NCBI RefSeq assembly: GCF_009687885.1
Contig: NZ_BLAF01000072.1
Span: 1-54,158 of the forward strand
Reading direction: 5' to 3'
Origin: Acrocarpospora pleiomorpha
Lineage (GTDB): Bacteria > Actinomycetota > Actinomycetes > Streptosporangiales > Streptosporangiaceae
Length of the DNA stretch: 54,158 bases
Shown: positions 24,053-31,619 of the stretch, in pieces
Numbering within the stretch: the first letter of the stretch is position 1
How the letters are laid out: each line of letters starts with the position of its first letter
The notes under the pieces: model-generated
Database searches by the model: none
Told to the model about the DNA's origin: nothing
Seen by the model: only the letters and a program-made list of their open reading frames with translations
Position numbers and translations under genes: made by a program

Positions 24053-24799
24053 ATGGCCACTCCACTGCAGTACGGCGACCCGCCCCGGCTGGGGCCCTTC
24101 GTGCTTCAGGCGCGCCTGCAGGCGGCCCCCGCGGGCCTGGTCTACCTCGGGCAGGGCGCGGACGGGCGGGCGGTCTCGGTGGCCGTGCTGACCCGGGGCG
24201 CCGCCCTGGATCCGGCCGCCAGGAACCGGTTCGTGACCGGGATCAAGGATGGCGAGGCGGCCAGGTCGGGGGTGCGCGGCCTGTTCTCGCGGGTGAGCAG
24301 GCGGTGGAACGTGAGCACGCCGCCGGTGGTGGCCTGGGACGGGGGAGAGGCGCCCTGGGTGGCGGTGCCGTACGCGCCGGGCGGGGTGGGGGCCGAGAGG
24401 TTCCTGGAGCCCGTCATGGTGTCGGGCATGCTGATCGGGGATCGGCACGGGCCGGACTTCGTGCCGTACTGGCTGGGGGATCGCAACCCGGCGCTGCCGG
24501 CCCCGCCGCCGCCCGCGCCGCCGCGCACCGAGACGGTGCGCTCGGTGGCGCTGGCCTCCACGCTGCTGGCGACGCTGGTGCTGTTCATCGGGGTCATCCT
24601 GTGGCTGATGCTGATCCGCGCCGACGACGATCCGATGCCGGCCAGGCCGCTGCCGCCGACCGTGTTCGTGCCGACGCCGCCGCCGGTGCCGACCTCGCCC
24701 GAGCCGATGCAGCCGTCGCCGACCCCGGGGGAGACCGAGCAGGGCCAGAGCCCGTCCCCGGCGCCTGGCGAGAACGAGGACCCGGGTCAGGATATTTAA
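24053..24799 (+). CDS. Truncated Ser/Thr pseudokinase N-lobe fused to a membrane segment
   Basis: 248 residues from the ATG at 24053; ATGs at 24017 and 24044 are also in frame. The chosen start gives MATPLQYGDPPRLGPFVLQARL, which lines up with actinobacterial Ser/Thr kinases. Residues ~10-105 follow an N-lobe: a degenerate glycine loop (LQAAPAGLVYLG), VSVAVL where the VAVK lysine is Ala, DPAARNRFVTGI, and a hinge-like PWVAVPYAPGG. No HRD or DFG motif and no C-lobe follow. Instead there is one membrane segment (SVALASTLLATLVLFIGVILWLMLI) and a Pro/Glu-rich tail. It cannot phosphorylate; a sensing or scaffolding role at the membrane is a guess. The kinase relationship is my reading of the pattern. 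Confidence 0.7.
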   Translation: MATPLQYGDPPRLGPFVLQARLQAAPAGLVYLGQGADGRAVSVAVLTRGAALDPAARNRFVTGIKDGEAARSGVRGLFSRVSRRWNVSTPPVVAWDGGEAPWVAVPYAPGGVGAERFLEPVMVSGMLIGDRHGPDFVPYWLGDRNPALPAPPPPAPPRTETVRSVALASTLLATLVLFIGVILWLMLIRADDDPMPARPLPPTVFVPTPPPVPTSPEPMQPSPTPGETEQGQSPSPAPGENEDPGQDI

Positions 24800-24874
24800 C
24801 CCGGTCTGAGGTGATGCGGGGGGTTTCGCTAATCTTCCTGGGGTTCTTTGGTCAACCACGGGGGTCGGGCGCTG

Positions 24875-25639
24875 ATGCGGGCGGAACAGATCGTGCTGCT
24901 GCTCGCGGCGGCGCTGGCGGCCGGATGGGTGGACGCGGTGGTCGGCGGCGGCGGGCTGCTGCAGCTGCCCGCCCTGCTGCTGGCCGGGCTCTCGCCCGTC
25001 GAGGCGATGGCCACCAACAAGACGGCCTCCATTTTCGGTACGGCTTCCGCCGCCGTCACCTTCGCCATGAAGACCAAGCTCGACCGGGCGGTGGTCGTAC
25101 CGGCCGGTATTACGGCGGTGGGTTTCGCCGGGGCGGGGGCCGCGTCGGCGGCGCTGCTGGCGGCGGAGGTGCTCAAACCGCTGGTCATGGTGGTCCTGCT
25201 GGCGGTGGCCGCGTTCGTGACCTTACGGCCCGCGTTCGGTCTCGCGCCGGATCCGCGGCTGCGCACCCGCGCGCGGGTGGCGGCGGCGATCGCGGCGAGC
25301 GGGGTGTTCATCGCCTTCTACGACGGTATTCTCGGGCCGGGCACGGGCACCTTCCTGCTGATCGCGTTCACCTCGATCCTGGGCCTGGACTTCGTGCACG
25401 CCTCCGCCAGCGCGAAGATCATCAATACCGGCACGAACCTGGGGGCGCTGCTGGTGTTCGGGACGCGGGGGCAGGTGGTGTGGGCGCTCGGGCTCGCCAT
25501 GGCCGCCTGCAACGTCGCGGGCGCGCAGCTCGGGGCCCGGATGGCGTTGCGCAGGGGCGCCGGGTTCGTCCGGGCCGTGCTGCTGTGCGTGGTGTCCGCG
25601 CTGGTGCTGCGCCTCGGCTACGACCAGTTCTCCGGCTGA
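24875..25639 (+). CDS. TauE/SafE-family membrane transporter (sulfite/anion exporter)
   Basis: 254 residues from the ATG at 24875 (an in-frame TTG lies at 24848). Eight hydrophobic segments; the family's duplicated motif appears as AGWVDAVVGGGGLLQLPALLLAGLSPVEAMATNKTASI and again as IAFYDGILGPGTGTFLLIAFTSILGLDFVHASASAKIIN. TauE/SafE proteins move sulfite, sulfoacetate or other small anions. Convergent with the next gene, with 3 bp between stops. Confidence 0.92.
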   Translation: MRAEQIVLLLAAALAAGWVDAVVGGGGLLQLPALLLAGLSPVEAMATNKTASIFGTASAAVTFAMKTKLDRAVVVPAGITAVGFAGAGAASAALLAAEVLKPLVMVVLLAVAAFVTLRPAFGLAPDPRLRTRARVAAAIAASGVFIAFYDGILGPGTGTFLLIAFTSILGLDFVHASASAKIINTGTNLGALLVFGTRGQVVWALGLAMAACNVAGAQLGARMALRRGAGFVRAVLLCVVSALVLRLGYDQFSG

Positions 25640-25642
25640 ACC

Positions 25643-26551
25643 TCAGAACTCGTCGAGGAAGGTCATGAACCTGCACCAGAGGCTGTGGTCCTCGCGGTAA
25701 GTGACATACCGGTGGCAGTCCGCGCAGTACTGCCTGGCCGGTCTGGCGACGGTCCGAGGCTGGAACGCGGCGAGCACCGCGGCGACTCCGGGCTTCTTCG
25801 GGCAGGTGAGCATCGCGTTGAGCACCGAACCGGTCACCGTCTGACCGCACCACGGGCACCGCGGCGCCGTCAGCGGGTTCGGCTGCCGCGGCGACGGGAA
25901 CGGAGTGCGGCCGATCAGCGGCACGTTCACCTGCCGCGCGGTCTCCGGGGCGAGCCAGAGGCCGCCCGGGGTCGGCCGCATCCGCTGGAACGGCGGCTCC
26001 GCCAGGCCCGAGACCGTTCCCGTGCCGGTGCCGATCACCGGGTCCTTGCTGGTGAACAGCGCCGACGTGCGGGCGCCGAGCGCGGCCACCGAGTAGTCGT
26101 CGGCGGGCACGGTGATCCGCGTGGTGGTCCCGATCCGGGCCGGCACGATCAGGCCGCTGCGGGTGGAGCTGACGGTCCGGCTGGACAGCGCCACCGACAC
26201 CGGGTCGCCGTCGCGCAGGCCCATGGCCCGGGTGGAGGCGGTCAGGCTGGGCGTGACCGACAGCACCCGCGTGCCCTGGCTGCCGCCGCCGAGCAGGGGG
26301 ACGGCGTTTACGCTGGTGAAGCCGCCGCGCAGGGCGATCGACTCGCCCTCCGGGTTCATCGCCCGCAGGGGCGCCCCGCCGGTCTCGAAGAGCAGGTGCC
26401 GCCGGTCGTACAGGTACTCGCCGGCGAGATAGAGAATGAACCCGCCGGGGCCGGCGATCAGACCGGCCGCGGCGCGGAACACGTCGCGGGTCCACGTGTC
26501 CCGCTCGGCGGCGGTCGGCCGCCACGACTGGGGGCGGTTGTCCTGGGTCAT
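25643..26551 (-). CDS. Unknown protein with Cys-rich C-terminus
   Basis: 302 residues (ATG at 26551; a GTG at 26554 precedes it, and AGGAG lies upstream at a better spacing for the ATG). I do not recognise a family. Visible features: a hydrophobic stretch near the N-terminus (AAGLIAGPGGFILYLAGEYLYD), a Ser/Thr/Gly-rich middle (TRVLSVTPSLTASTRAMGL, IGTGTGTVSGLAEP), and a C-terminal part with CPWCGQ, then LTCPKK, then YCADCHRYV and WCRF. The paired cysteines suggest one or two zinc-ribbon-like knuckles. Probably monocistronic. Codon use is normal for the window. Confidence 0.65.
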   Translation of the reverse strand: MTQDNRPQSWRPTAAERDTWTRDVFRAAAGLIAGPGGFILYLAGEYLYDRRHLLFETGGAPLRAMNPEGESIALRGGFTSVNAVPLLGGGSQGTRVLSVTPSLTASTRAMGLRDGDPVSVALSSRTVSSTRSGLIVPARIGTTTRITVPADDYSVAALGARTSALFTSKDPVIGTGTGTVSGLAEPPFQRMRPTPGGLWLAPETARQVNVPLIGRTPFPSPRQPNPLTAPRCPWCGQTVTGSVLNAMLTCPKKPGVAAVLAAFQPRTVARPARQYCADCHRYVTYREDHSLWCRFMTFLDEF

Positions 26552-26647
26552 CACATGCTCCTGGCTGCGAGAGGATCATCGCCACCTTAGGTAGCCGCGA
26601 CCATCCCGCCCCAGGGTGCTGGCCCGGTGTCAGTGCCCGGGTAACCC

Positions 26648-27826
26648 CTAGATCCGGGCCGGGCGCAGGGCCGGGGCGGCCGCCGCGACGAACAGGGCCA
26701 TGATCGCGGGGATGGCGAGCGCGACCGGCTTGCCGGTGAGCTCGGCCACCGCGCCGATCAGGACCGGGCCCGCCAGCAGGCCCGCGTAGCCGATGCTGGC
26801 CACCTGGGCCAGGGCCCGGCCGGACTGGGCCGGGTCGCGATGCCCGGCGGCGGAGAACACCTGGGGGATGATGCACGACAGGCCCGCGCCGAACAGTCCG
26901 AATCCGACGACTCCGGCGACCGGGTGGCCGATCAGCAGGGTGACCAGCAGGCCGGTTCCGGCCAGGCCGCCGCAGCACCGTACCAGCAGGACCGGGCCGA
27001 GGCGGGCGGTGAGCCAGTCCCCGGCCAGCCGCCCGGCCGTCATCATGATCGAGAAGGCCGCGTAGCCGGCCGCGCCGACCGCCTCCCTGGCGCCCAGGTC
27101 CTCCACCAGGTAGACCGAGCTCCAGTCGGCCGCGGCGCCCTCGCCGACCAGGCAGCAGAACGCCAGCACGCCCAGGAACAGCACCCACCCGGCGAGCGAG
27201 CGGCCCGGCACCTGCTCGGCGGCGGCCTCCGGATGGCGGCCGGGGTCGAAGGAGTCCGGCAGCGCCCAGCGCAGGCACAGGATCGCGATCGTGGTGGTCA
27301 CCACCGCGACGGAACCGAACGTCACCGGCACGCTGGCGCCCGCGTGCGCGAACAGGCCGCCGACGCCGGCGCCCAGGAAGCCGCCGATGCTGAACACGGC
27401 GTGGAAGGAGGACATGATCGGCTTGGCGTGCAGGCGTTCCACCACGACCGCGTTGGCGTTCATCGCCACGTCCAGCACGCCGTGCACTATGCCGAAGGTG
27501 AACATGGCGGCGGCCAGGGAGGGCAGGCCGGGCGCGAACGAGGGCAGGACCAGGACCGCGCCCTGCAGCAGGCCGACGGGGACCATCACCCGGCGGCTGC
27601 CGTACCGGTCGATGAGGCGGCCGACGGCCTGCATGCCGGTGATCGCGCCGCCCGCGATGCCGAGCAGGGCGAGGCTCAGCTCACCGTCGCCGAGGGCCAG
27701 GCCGTCCTTGATGGCTGGGATGCGGGACGTCCACGTGCCGAGGGCAATTCCGGCAATCATAAACAATCCGTACACAGCGAGGCGGGCGCGGAGCAGCGTG
27801 GTGCGAGAAGGGGCGGTGATTGTCAT
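26648..27826 (-). CDS. MFS transporter (YbjJ/FucP-like)
   Basis: 392 residues, about twelve membrane segments. The N-terminal part LYGLFMIAG-like (here VYGLFMIAGIALGTWTSRIP) and motif A variant GRLIDRYGSRRVMVPVG are typical of the YbjJ-type MFS group, often linked to sugars or sugar derivatives. Its start lies 21 bp after the DeoR stop, so the regulator and transporter form one operon under the palindromic operator at 28617-28633. The substrate is probably a carbohydrate or its phosphate, by context only. Confidence 0.88.
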   Translation of the reverse strand: MTITAPSRTTLLRARLAVYGLFMIAGIALGTWTSRIPAIKDGLALGDGELSLALLGIAGGAITGMQAVGRLIDRYGSRRVMVPVGLLQGAVLVLPSFAPGLPSLAAAMFTFGIVHGVLDVAMNANAVVVERLHAKPIMSSFHAVFSIGGFLGAGVGGLFAHAGASVPVTFGSVAVVTTTIAILCLRWALPDSFDPGRHPEAAAEQVPGRSLAGWVLFLGVLAFCCLVGEGAAADWSSVYLVEDLGAREAVGAAGYAAFSIMMTAGRLAGDWLTARLGPVLLVRCCGGLAGTGLLVTLLIGHPVAGVVGFGLFGAGLSCIIPQVFSAAGHRDPAQSGRALAQVASIGYAGLLAGPVLIGAVAELTGKPVALAIPAIMALFVAAAAPALRPARI

Positions 27827-27847
27827 GGTTCGACTCCGGGAGAGGGG

Positions 27848-28606
27848 TCAGGTGAGGCGGACGGTGACGCCCGCGCCCGTGAGCGCGTCATGCTGGTCGC
27901 GGGGGATGCCGATGTCGGTGACCACGACGTCGAGCTTGTCGTAGGAGCAGACCGCGCCGAACGCGGTCCGGGTGAACTTGCCGGAGTCGCAGGCGACGAT
28001 GACGCGCCTGGCCGAGGCGATGGCGGCCTGCTTGACCGCGACGTCCTCCAGATCGTGCGCGGTGACGCCGTGTTCGGCCGACATGCCGCAGCAGCCGATC
28101 ACGGCGGTGTCGAAGCGGAGCGAGCGCAGCGAGGCCTCGGTGAGCGGGCCGACGAAGTTGAGCTCGCCGGGGCGGACCTCGCCGCCGGGGAGCACGAGCT
28201 TGATCCGCGGCGCGGTGGCCAGTTCGTCGGCGCAGCGCAGCGCCAGCGGCAGCACGGTGAGGCGGCGGTCGTGCACGAACCTGGCCACCTCCAGGGTGGT
28301 GGTGCCGCCGTCCAGCACGATCGCCTCGCCGTCGGCGAGGAGGTTGGCGACCTCGGCCGCGATCCTGCGCTTGGCGTCCACGGCTTCGCGTTCGCGGACG
28401 CCGAAGGGGGGTTCCTCGCCGCGCAGGAGCAGGCTGAGGGCGCCGCCGCGGACTCGCCGTACGACGCCCTGCTGGGCCAGTTCGTCGAGGTCGCGGCGGA
28501 TGGTCATCTCGGAGACGCCGTACCGGCCGGCGAGTTCGGCGACGGAGACGCTGTCGTGGGCGCGTAACGCGTTCATGATCGCCCGGATTCGGTCGGCACC
28601 TTCCAT
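27848..28606 (-). CDS. DeoR-family transcriptional repressor
   Basis: 252 residues from the ATG at 28606 (MEGADRIRAIMNALR). A further in-frame start at 28642 would place the palindromic operator inside the gene, so 28606 is preferred. The HTH is VSVAELAGRYGVSEMTIRRDLDELAQQGVVRRVRGGA, the DeoR signature. The C-terminal sugar-phosphate-sensing domain has LADGEAIVLDGGTTTLEVAR, FVGPLTEASL and VACDSGKFTRTAF. DeoR proteins are released from DNA by a phosphorylated sugar. It is cotranscribed with the downstream MFS gene and is probably autoregulated. Confidence 0.93.
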   Translation of the reverse strand: MEGADRIRAIMNALRAHDSVSVAELAGRYGVSEMTIRRDLDELAQQGVVRRVRGGALSLLLRGEEPPFGVREREAVDAKRRIAAEVANLLADGEAIVLDGGTTTLEVARFVHDRRLTVLPLALRCADELATAPRIKLVLPGGEVRPGELNFVGPLTEASLRSLRFDTAVIGCCGMSAEHGVTAHDLEDVAVKQAAIASARRVIVACDSGKFTRTAFGAVCSYDKLDVVVTDIGIPRDQHDALTGAGVTVRLT

Positions 28607-28616
28607 GTGTGCATTT

Positions 28617-28633
28617 GAACATAAGTTATGTTC
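28617..28633. promoter_or_regulatory. Perfect 17-bp palindrome, probable DeoR operator
   Basis: GAACATAA-G-TTATGTTC, fully symmetric about the central base, ends 11 bases upstream of the deoR-type start codon. It lies in the 73-bp space shared with the divergent WYL regulator. It is AT-rich against a very GC-rich background. Confidence 0.7.
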
Positions 28634-28647
28634 GGTGAGCAAACGGA

Positions 28648-28662
28648 ATCTACATTGTAAAG
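28648..28662 (+). promoter_or_regulatory. Shared 15-mer, copy 1 (before the WYL regulator)
   Basis: ATCTACATTGTAAAG followed by GTGG. Contains TACA-T-TGTA. It lies 17 bases before the ATG of the WYL regulator. The same 15-mer (A/T at one position) recurs at 32663 and 38807. Confidence 0.6.
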
Positions 28663-28679
28663 GTGGCAGACTGGGGGAT

Positions 28680-29648
28680 ATGCGTGCGAGCCGGTTGCTG
28701 TCCCTGCTCCTCCTGCTGCAGGCGAGGGGCCGGATGACGGCGGGTGAGTTGTCGGCCGAGCTGGAGGTGTCGATCCGGACCGTCTACCGGGACGTGGAGG
28801 CGCTGTCGGCGGCCGGGGTTCCCGTTTACGCTGATCGGGGGCCTGCCGGGGGGTACCAGTTGCTGGATGGGTACCGGACGCGGCTGACCGGGCTGACCTC
28901 GGCGGAGGCGTCCTCGCTGTTTCTGGCGGGGTTGCCGGGGCCCGCGGCCGAGCTCGGGCTGGGGGAGGTGGCGGCGGCGGCCGAGTTGAAGTTGCTGGCC
29001 GCGTTGCCGCCGGAGCCGCGTTCGCAGGCGGCCATGATGCGTGAACGTTTCCATCTGGACGTGCCGGGGTGGTATCGGGGGAGTGACGAGGCGCCGTTTC
29101 TGGCGGAGGTGGCCGAGGCGGTGTGGGAGCAGCGCCCGCTGCGGATGCGCTACCGCCGCTGGGGTCCCCAGGAGGTCGAGCGCGACATCCACCCCTACGG
29201 TCTCGTCCTGAAGGGCGGCTCCTGGTACCTCGCCGCCGAAACATCCGGAGATTTCCGGACTTATCGTGTTGCGCGGATTTTGGGGATCGAGGCGCTGCCG
29301 GGCCGGTTCGAACGGCGTCCCGGTTTCGACCTGGTCGAGTTCTGGTCCCGGTTCGCCGCCGAGTTCGCCGCCCGCATGCACACCGGCACCGCCACCGTCC
29401 GCCTCGACCCCGACTACCTCGGCCTGCTCCGCTACACCATCGGCAACGACGTCACCGACACCGCCCTCACCGCCGCCGAAACCATGCCCGACGGCTGGCT
29501 CCGCCTCGCCGTCCCCATCGAGTCGGTACGGCACGCCCGCTGGCAACTCCTGCGCCTCGGCTCCGGCGTCGAAGTCCTCGACCCCCCTGAGCTGCGCAAA
29601 CTCATGGCCGAAACGATTGAGGAACTGTCTGTGATGTATCGGGATTAG
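28680..29648 (+). CDS. WYL-domain (YafY-type) transcriptional regulator
   Basis: 322 residues from the ATG at 28680 after GGGGG. The N-terminal HTH_11 domain reads RASRLLSLLLLLQARGRMTAGELSAELEVSIRTVYRDVEALSAAGVPVYADRGPAGGYQLLDGY. The WYL domain covers ~145-225 (RPLRMRYRRW, HPYGLVLKGGSWYLAAE), where the Trp-Tyr-Leu triplet reads WYL exactly. A C-terminal WCX-type extension follows. WYL proteins sense a ligand (nucleotides or nucleic acid in some cases) and act as activators or repressors. It is divergent from the DeoR gene and has the shared 15-mer right before its start, suggesting autoregulation. Confidence 0.92.
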   Translation: MRASRLLSLLLLLQARGRMTAGELSAELEVSIRTVYRDVEALSAAGVPVYADRGPAGGYQLLDGYRTRLTGLTSAEASSLFLAGLPGPAAELGLGEVAAAAELKLLAALPPEPRSQAAMMRERFHLDVPGWYRGSDEAPFLAEVAEAVWEQRPLRMRYRRWGPQEVERDIHPYGLVLKGGSWYLAAETSGDFRTYRVARILGIEALPGRFERRPGFDLVEFWSRFAAEFAARMHTGTATVRLDPDYLGLLRYTIGNDVTDTALTAAETMPDGWLRLAVPIESVRHARWQLLRLGSGVEVLDPPELRKLMAETIEELSVMYRD

Positions 29649-30013
29649 AACTGTCCGTGCTGTGCCAGGACTAACTCTGGCTATTCGGCAGCTTCTTCGC
29701 ACCTGGCATCTGGATCTCCTGACCTGCGCGAACGCATCTCATGGATCCTGAGCGGATCGCACCTCTCGGGTCCCGGGTGAAATCAGCGTTCTCACAGGCC
29801 AGGACAGGTTAAGCGTCAAGATCGTGAACTATGGGGGGGCCAATACACCTAGAGGAATGCCGCAGCCGCTGTTGGCGTCGGTGCGGTGAGAACCACCACC
29901 TGCGTTAACGGCGCCGGATAACGGCGAGAAAGCCGACGACCCAAGGGCTGACCATGATGTGGCGGGATTAAATCCATTTGCCGTCACACGGCTGGGATGG
30001 CGACGATGACCGC
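29649..30013 (+). other. Leader region of the LysE operon with a tiny ORF and competing hairpins
   Basis: This 365-bp gap holds no gene of normal size. At 29857-29889 an ATG behind GAGGA opens MPQPLLASVR-stop. A stem CCGCA(G)CCG / CGGTGCGG (29860-29868 / 29879-29886) lies inside it. Immediately after it, CGGC at 29922-29925 can pair either with the upstream GCCG (29914-29917) or with the downstream GCCG (29932-29935), so the two hairpins exclude each other. This is the usual layout of a translation-sensing attenuator, but it matches no riboswitch class I know. Nothing else is evident in 29649-29820. Confidence 0.4.
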
Positions 30014-30709
30014 GTGCTGTTCCTCGCCTTCCTAGGCTCCTGCGTGCTGCTCGCCATGATCCCCGGCGTCAGCACGGCGGTCATCGTGCGCCAGACGCTC
30101 CGCGAGGGGCGAGCGTCAGGCCTGGCCGCCACGCTGGGCAACGAAACCGGGATCTTCCTGTGGGCCATGGCGGCGGTGTTCGGGCTCTCCGCCCTGGTGC
30201 TGGCCTCCGAGGCGGCCTACGGCACTCTCAAGATCGTCGGCGCGGGCGTGCTGGTGGTCATGGGCGTACAGTCGATCTGGCGCGCGCGCCGGGACTCGCC
30301 GCCCGCCGGTCCCGGCAAGCCGGGCACTCTTGGGGGTAACTCAGCGGCCGGGTTTACGAGCGACTCCGCGGATGGCATCGCAGGTGGTTTCGCGGGCTCC
30401 ACGCGGACGGGCTGGAGGCGTGCCTACGGTCTCGGGCTGGCCACCTGCGGTGCCAACCCGAAGGCGGCCGTGTTCGCGATGTCCTTCCTGCCGCAGTTCG
30501 TCCCGCCGGGCGCGCACGTGCCGGTCACGCTCACGCTGCTGGCCGCGGTCTGGGTGCTCGTCGACCTGGTGTGGTACGTCTCGCTGATCTGGCTGGTCAG
30601 CCGGGCGAGGACGGTGTTCTCCCGGTCGTCGGCGCGTAGGCGGCTGGAACAGATCTCTGGGGCTGTGCTGATCGGCCTGGGGGTACGACTAGTGGTGGAG
30701 GCTCGATGA
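30014..30709 (+). CDS. LysE/RhtB-family exporter
   Basis: 231 residues from the GTG at 30014 (a TTG at 29978 would add a polar, acidic extension). Family signatures are the N-terminal IPGVSTAVIVRQTLREGRASGLAATLGNETGIFLWAMAAVFGLSALV and the central GLATCGANPKAAVFAMSFLPQFVP. Five to six membrane segments; a Gly/Ser/Pro-rich loop of ~35 residues (SPPAGPGKPGTLGG to STRTG) is longer than usual. It should export amino acids or similar small metabolites. Coupled to the following hydrolase by ATGA overlap. A second, decayed LysE fragment lies inverted downstream at 31482-31574. Confidence 0.9.
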   Translation: MLFLAFLGSCVLLAMIPGVSTAVIVRQTLREGRASGLAATLGNETGIFLWAMAAVFGLSALVLASEAAYGTLKIVGAGVLVVMGVQSIWRARRDSPPAGPGKPGTLGGNSAAGFTSDSADGIAGGFAGSTRTGWRRAYGLGLATCGANPKAAVFAMSFLPQFVPPGAHVPVTLTLLAAVWVLVDLVWYVSLIWLVSRARTVFSRSSARRRLEQISGAVLIGLGVRLVVEAR

Positions 30710-31449
30710 GCATCTGGTGGGAAGAGTCCGGAACCGGCCGGCCGGTGGTGCTGCTGCACTCCACGTCGGCCGACGCGCGCATGTGGGACGGCGTGTGGGA
30801 ACCCCTCGCGTCGGCCTTCCGCGTGATCCGCCTGGATCTACGTGGGTACGGCAGGAGCCCGCTGGTCGCCGAGAAGCCGTATTCCAACGCGGGCGACGTG
30901 GCCGAACTCCTGGACGGCCTCGGGATCGACGCCGCCGTGGTGGTGGGCTCCTCCGGCGGCGGGCGGGTCGCCCTGGAGCTGGCGACGATCCGTCCCGACC
31001 TGGTGTCGGACCTGGTGCTGATCGCCTCGGCGGCCGGGCTGCCGCCCACGCCGGAGCTGGAGGCGTTCGGCGACGAGGAGGACCGGCTGATCGAGGCCGG
31101 GGACGTCGCGGGCGCGGCCGAACTGAATGTGCGCACCTTGCTCGGCCCCGACGCGAACGACCAGGCCAGAGCCAAGCTCTTCGAGATGCAGCGCAACGCC
31201 TTCGAACTGCAACTGGCCGCCGACCCCGAGCCCGAGGTCACCCGCCCCGAGGTCGACCTGACCGCGATCACCGCTCCCGCGCTGGTGGTCATCGGCGGCC
31301 ACGACCTGCCCTACTTCACGGCCACCGGCCACCACCTGGTCGCCGAGCTGCCGTCCGCGACCCTGCTCGAACTCCCGTGGGCGGGCCACCTACCCGCCCT
31401 AGAGCGCCCCAGCGAGATCGCCGGCCTGCTCCTCACCCACCTGAGCTGA
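30706..31449 (+). CDS. Alpha/beta-hydrolase
   Basis: 247 residues, ATG overlapping the LysE stop. It has the oxyanion segment VLLHSTSADARMW, LDLRGYGRSP, the nucleophile elbow VVGSSGGGRVALELA (Gly-Ser-Ser-Gly-Gly, second Ser the likely nucleophile), a C-terminal acid region (VVIGGHDLPYF) and the catalytic His in LPWAGHLPALERP. It may hydrolyse an ester or lactone of the compound exported by LysE. Substrate unknown. Confidence 0.9.
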   Translation: MSIWWEESGTGRPVVLLHSTSADARMWDGVWEPLASAFRVIRLDLRGYGRSPLVAEKPYSNAGDVAELLDGLGIDAAVVVGSSGGGRVALELATIRPDLVSDLVLIASAAGLPPTPELEAFGDEEDRLIEAGDVAGAAELNVRTLLGPDANDQARAKLFEMQRNAFELQLAADPEPEVTRPEVDLTAITAPALVVIGGHDLPYFTATGHHLVAELPSATLLELPWAGHLPALERPSEIAGLLLTHLS

Positions 31450-31481
31450 CCGCACGCCGCTGCGAGCACCCGATCGTCTGG

Positions 31482-31574
31482 CCAGGTCGGGACGAACCGC
31501 GGCAGGAGGGACATCGCGAACACGGCGGCCTTCGGATTGGCGCCGCAGATGGCCAGCGCGAAGCCGCCCGCCAA
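31482..31574 (-). pseudogene. Relic of a second LysE-family gene (inverted fragment)
   Basis: About 31 codons on the minus strand read MAGGFALAICGANPKAAVFAMS and continue LLPRFVPTW. The stretch CGANPKAAVFAMSxLPxFVP is shared with the intact LysE protein encoded ~1 kb upstream. After that the reading drifts into unrelated sequence antisense to the hydrolase gene, and no membrane part precedes it. A broken remnant, not a functional gene. Confidence 0.65.
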
Positions 31575-31619
31575 GCCAGGTTCCGGTGGCGATTCGCGGG
31601 TCGGTTCAGAGGCGACCGG

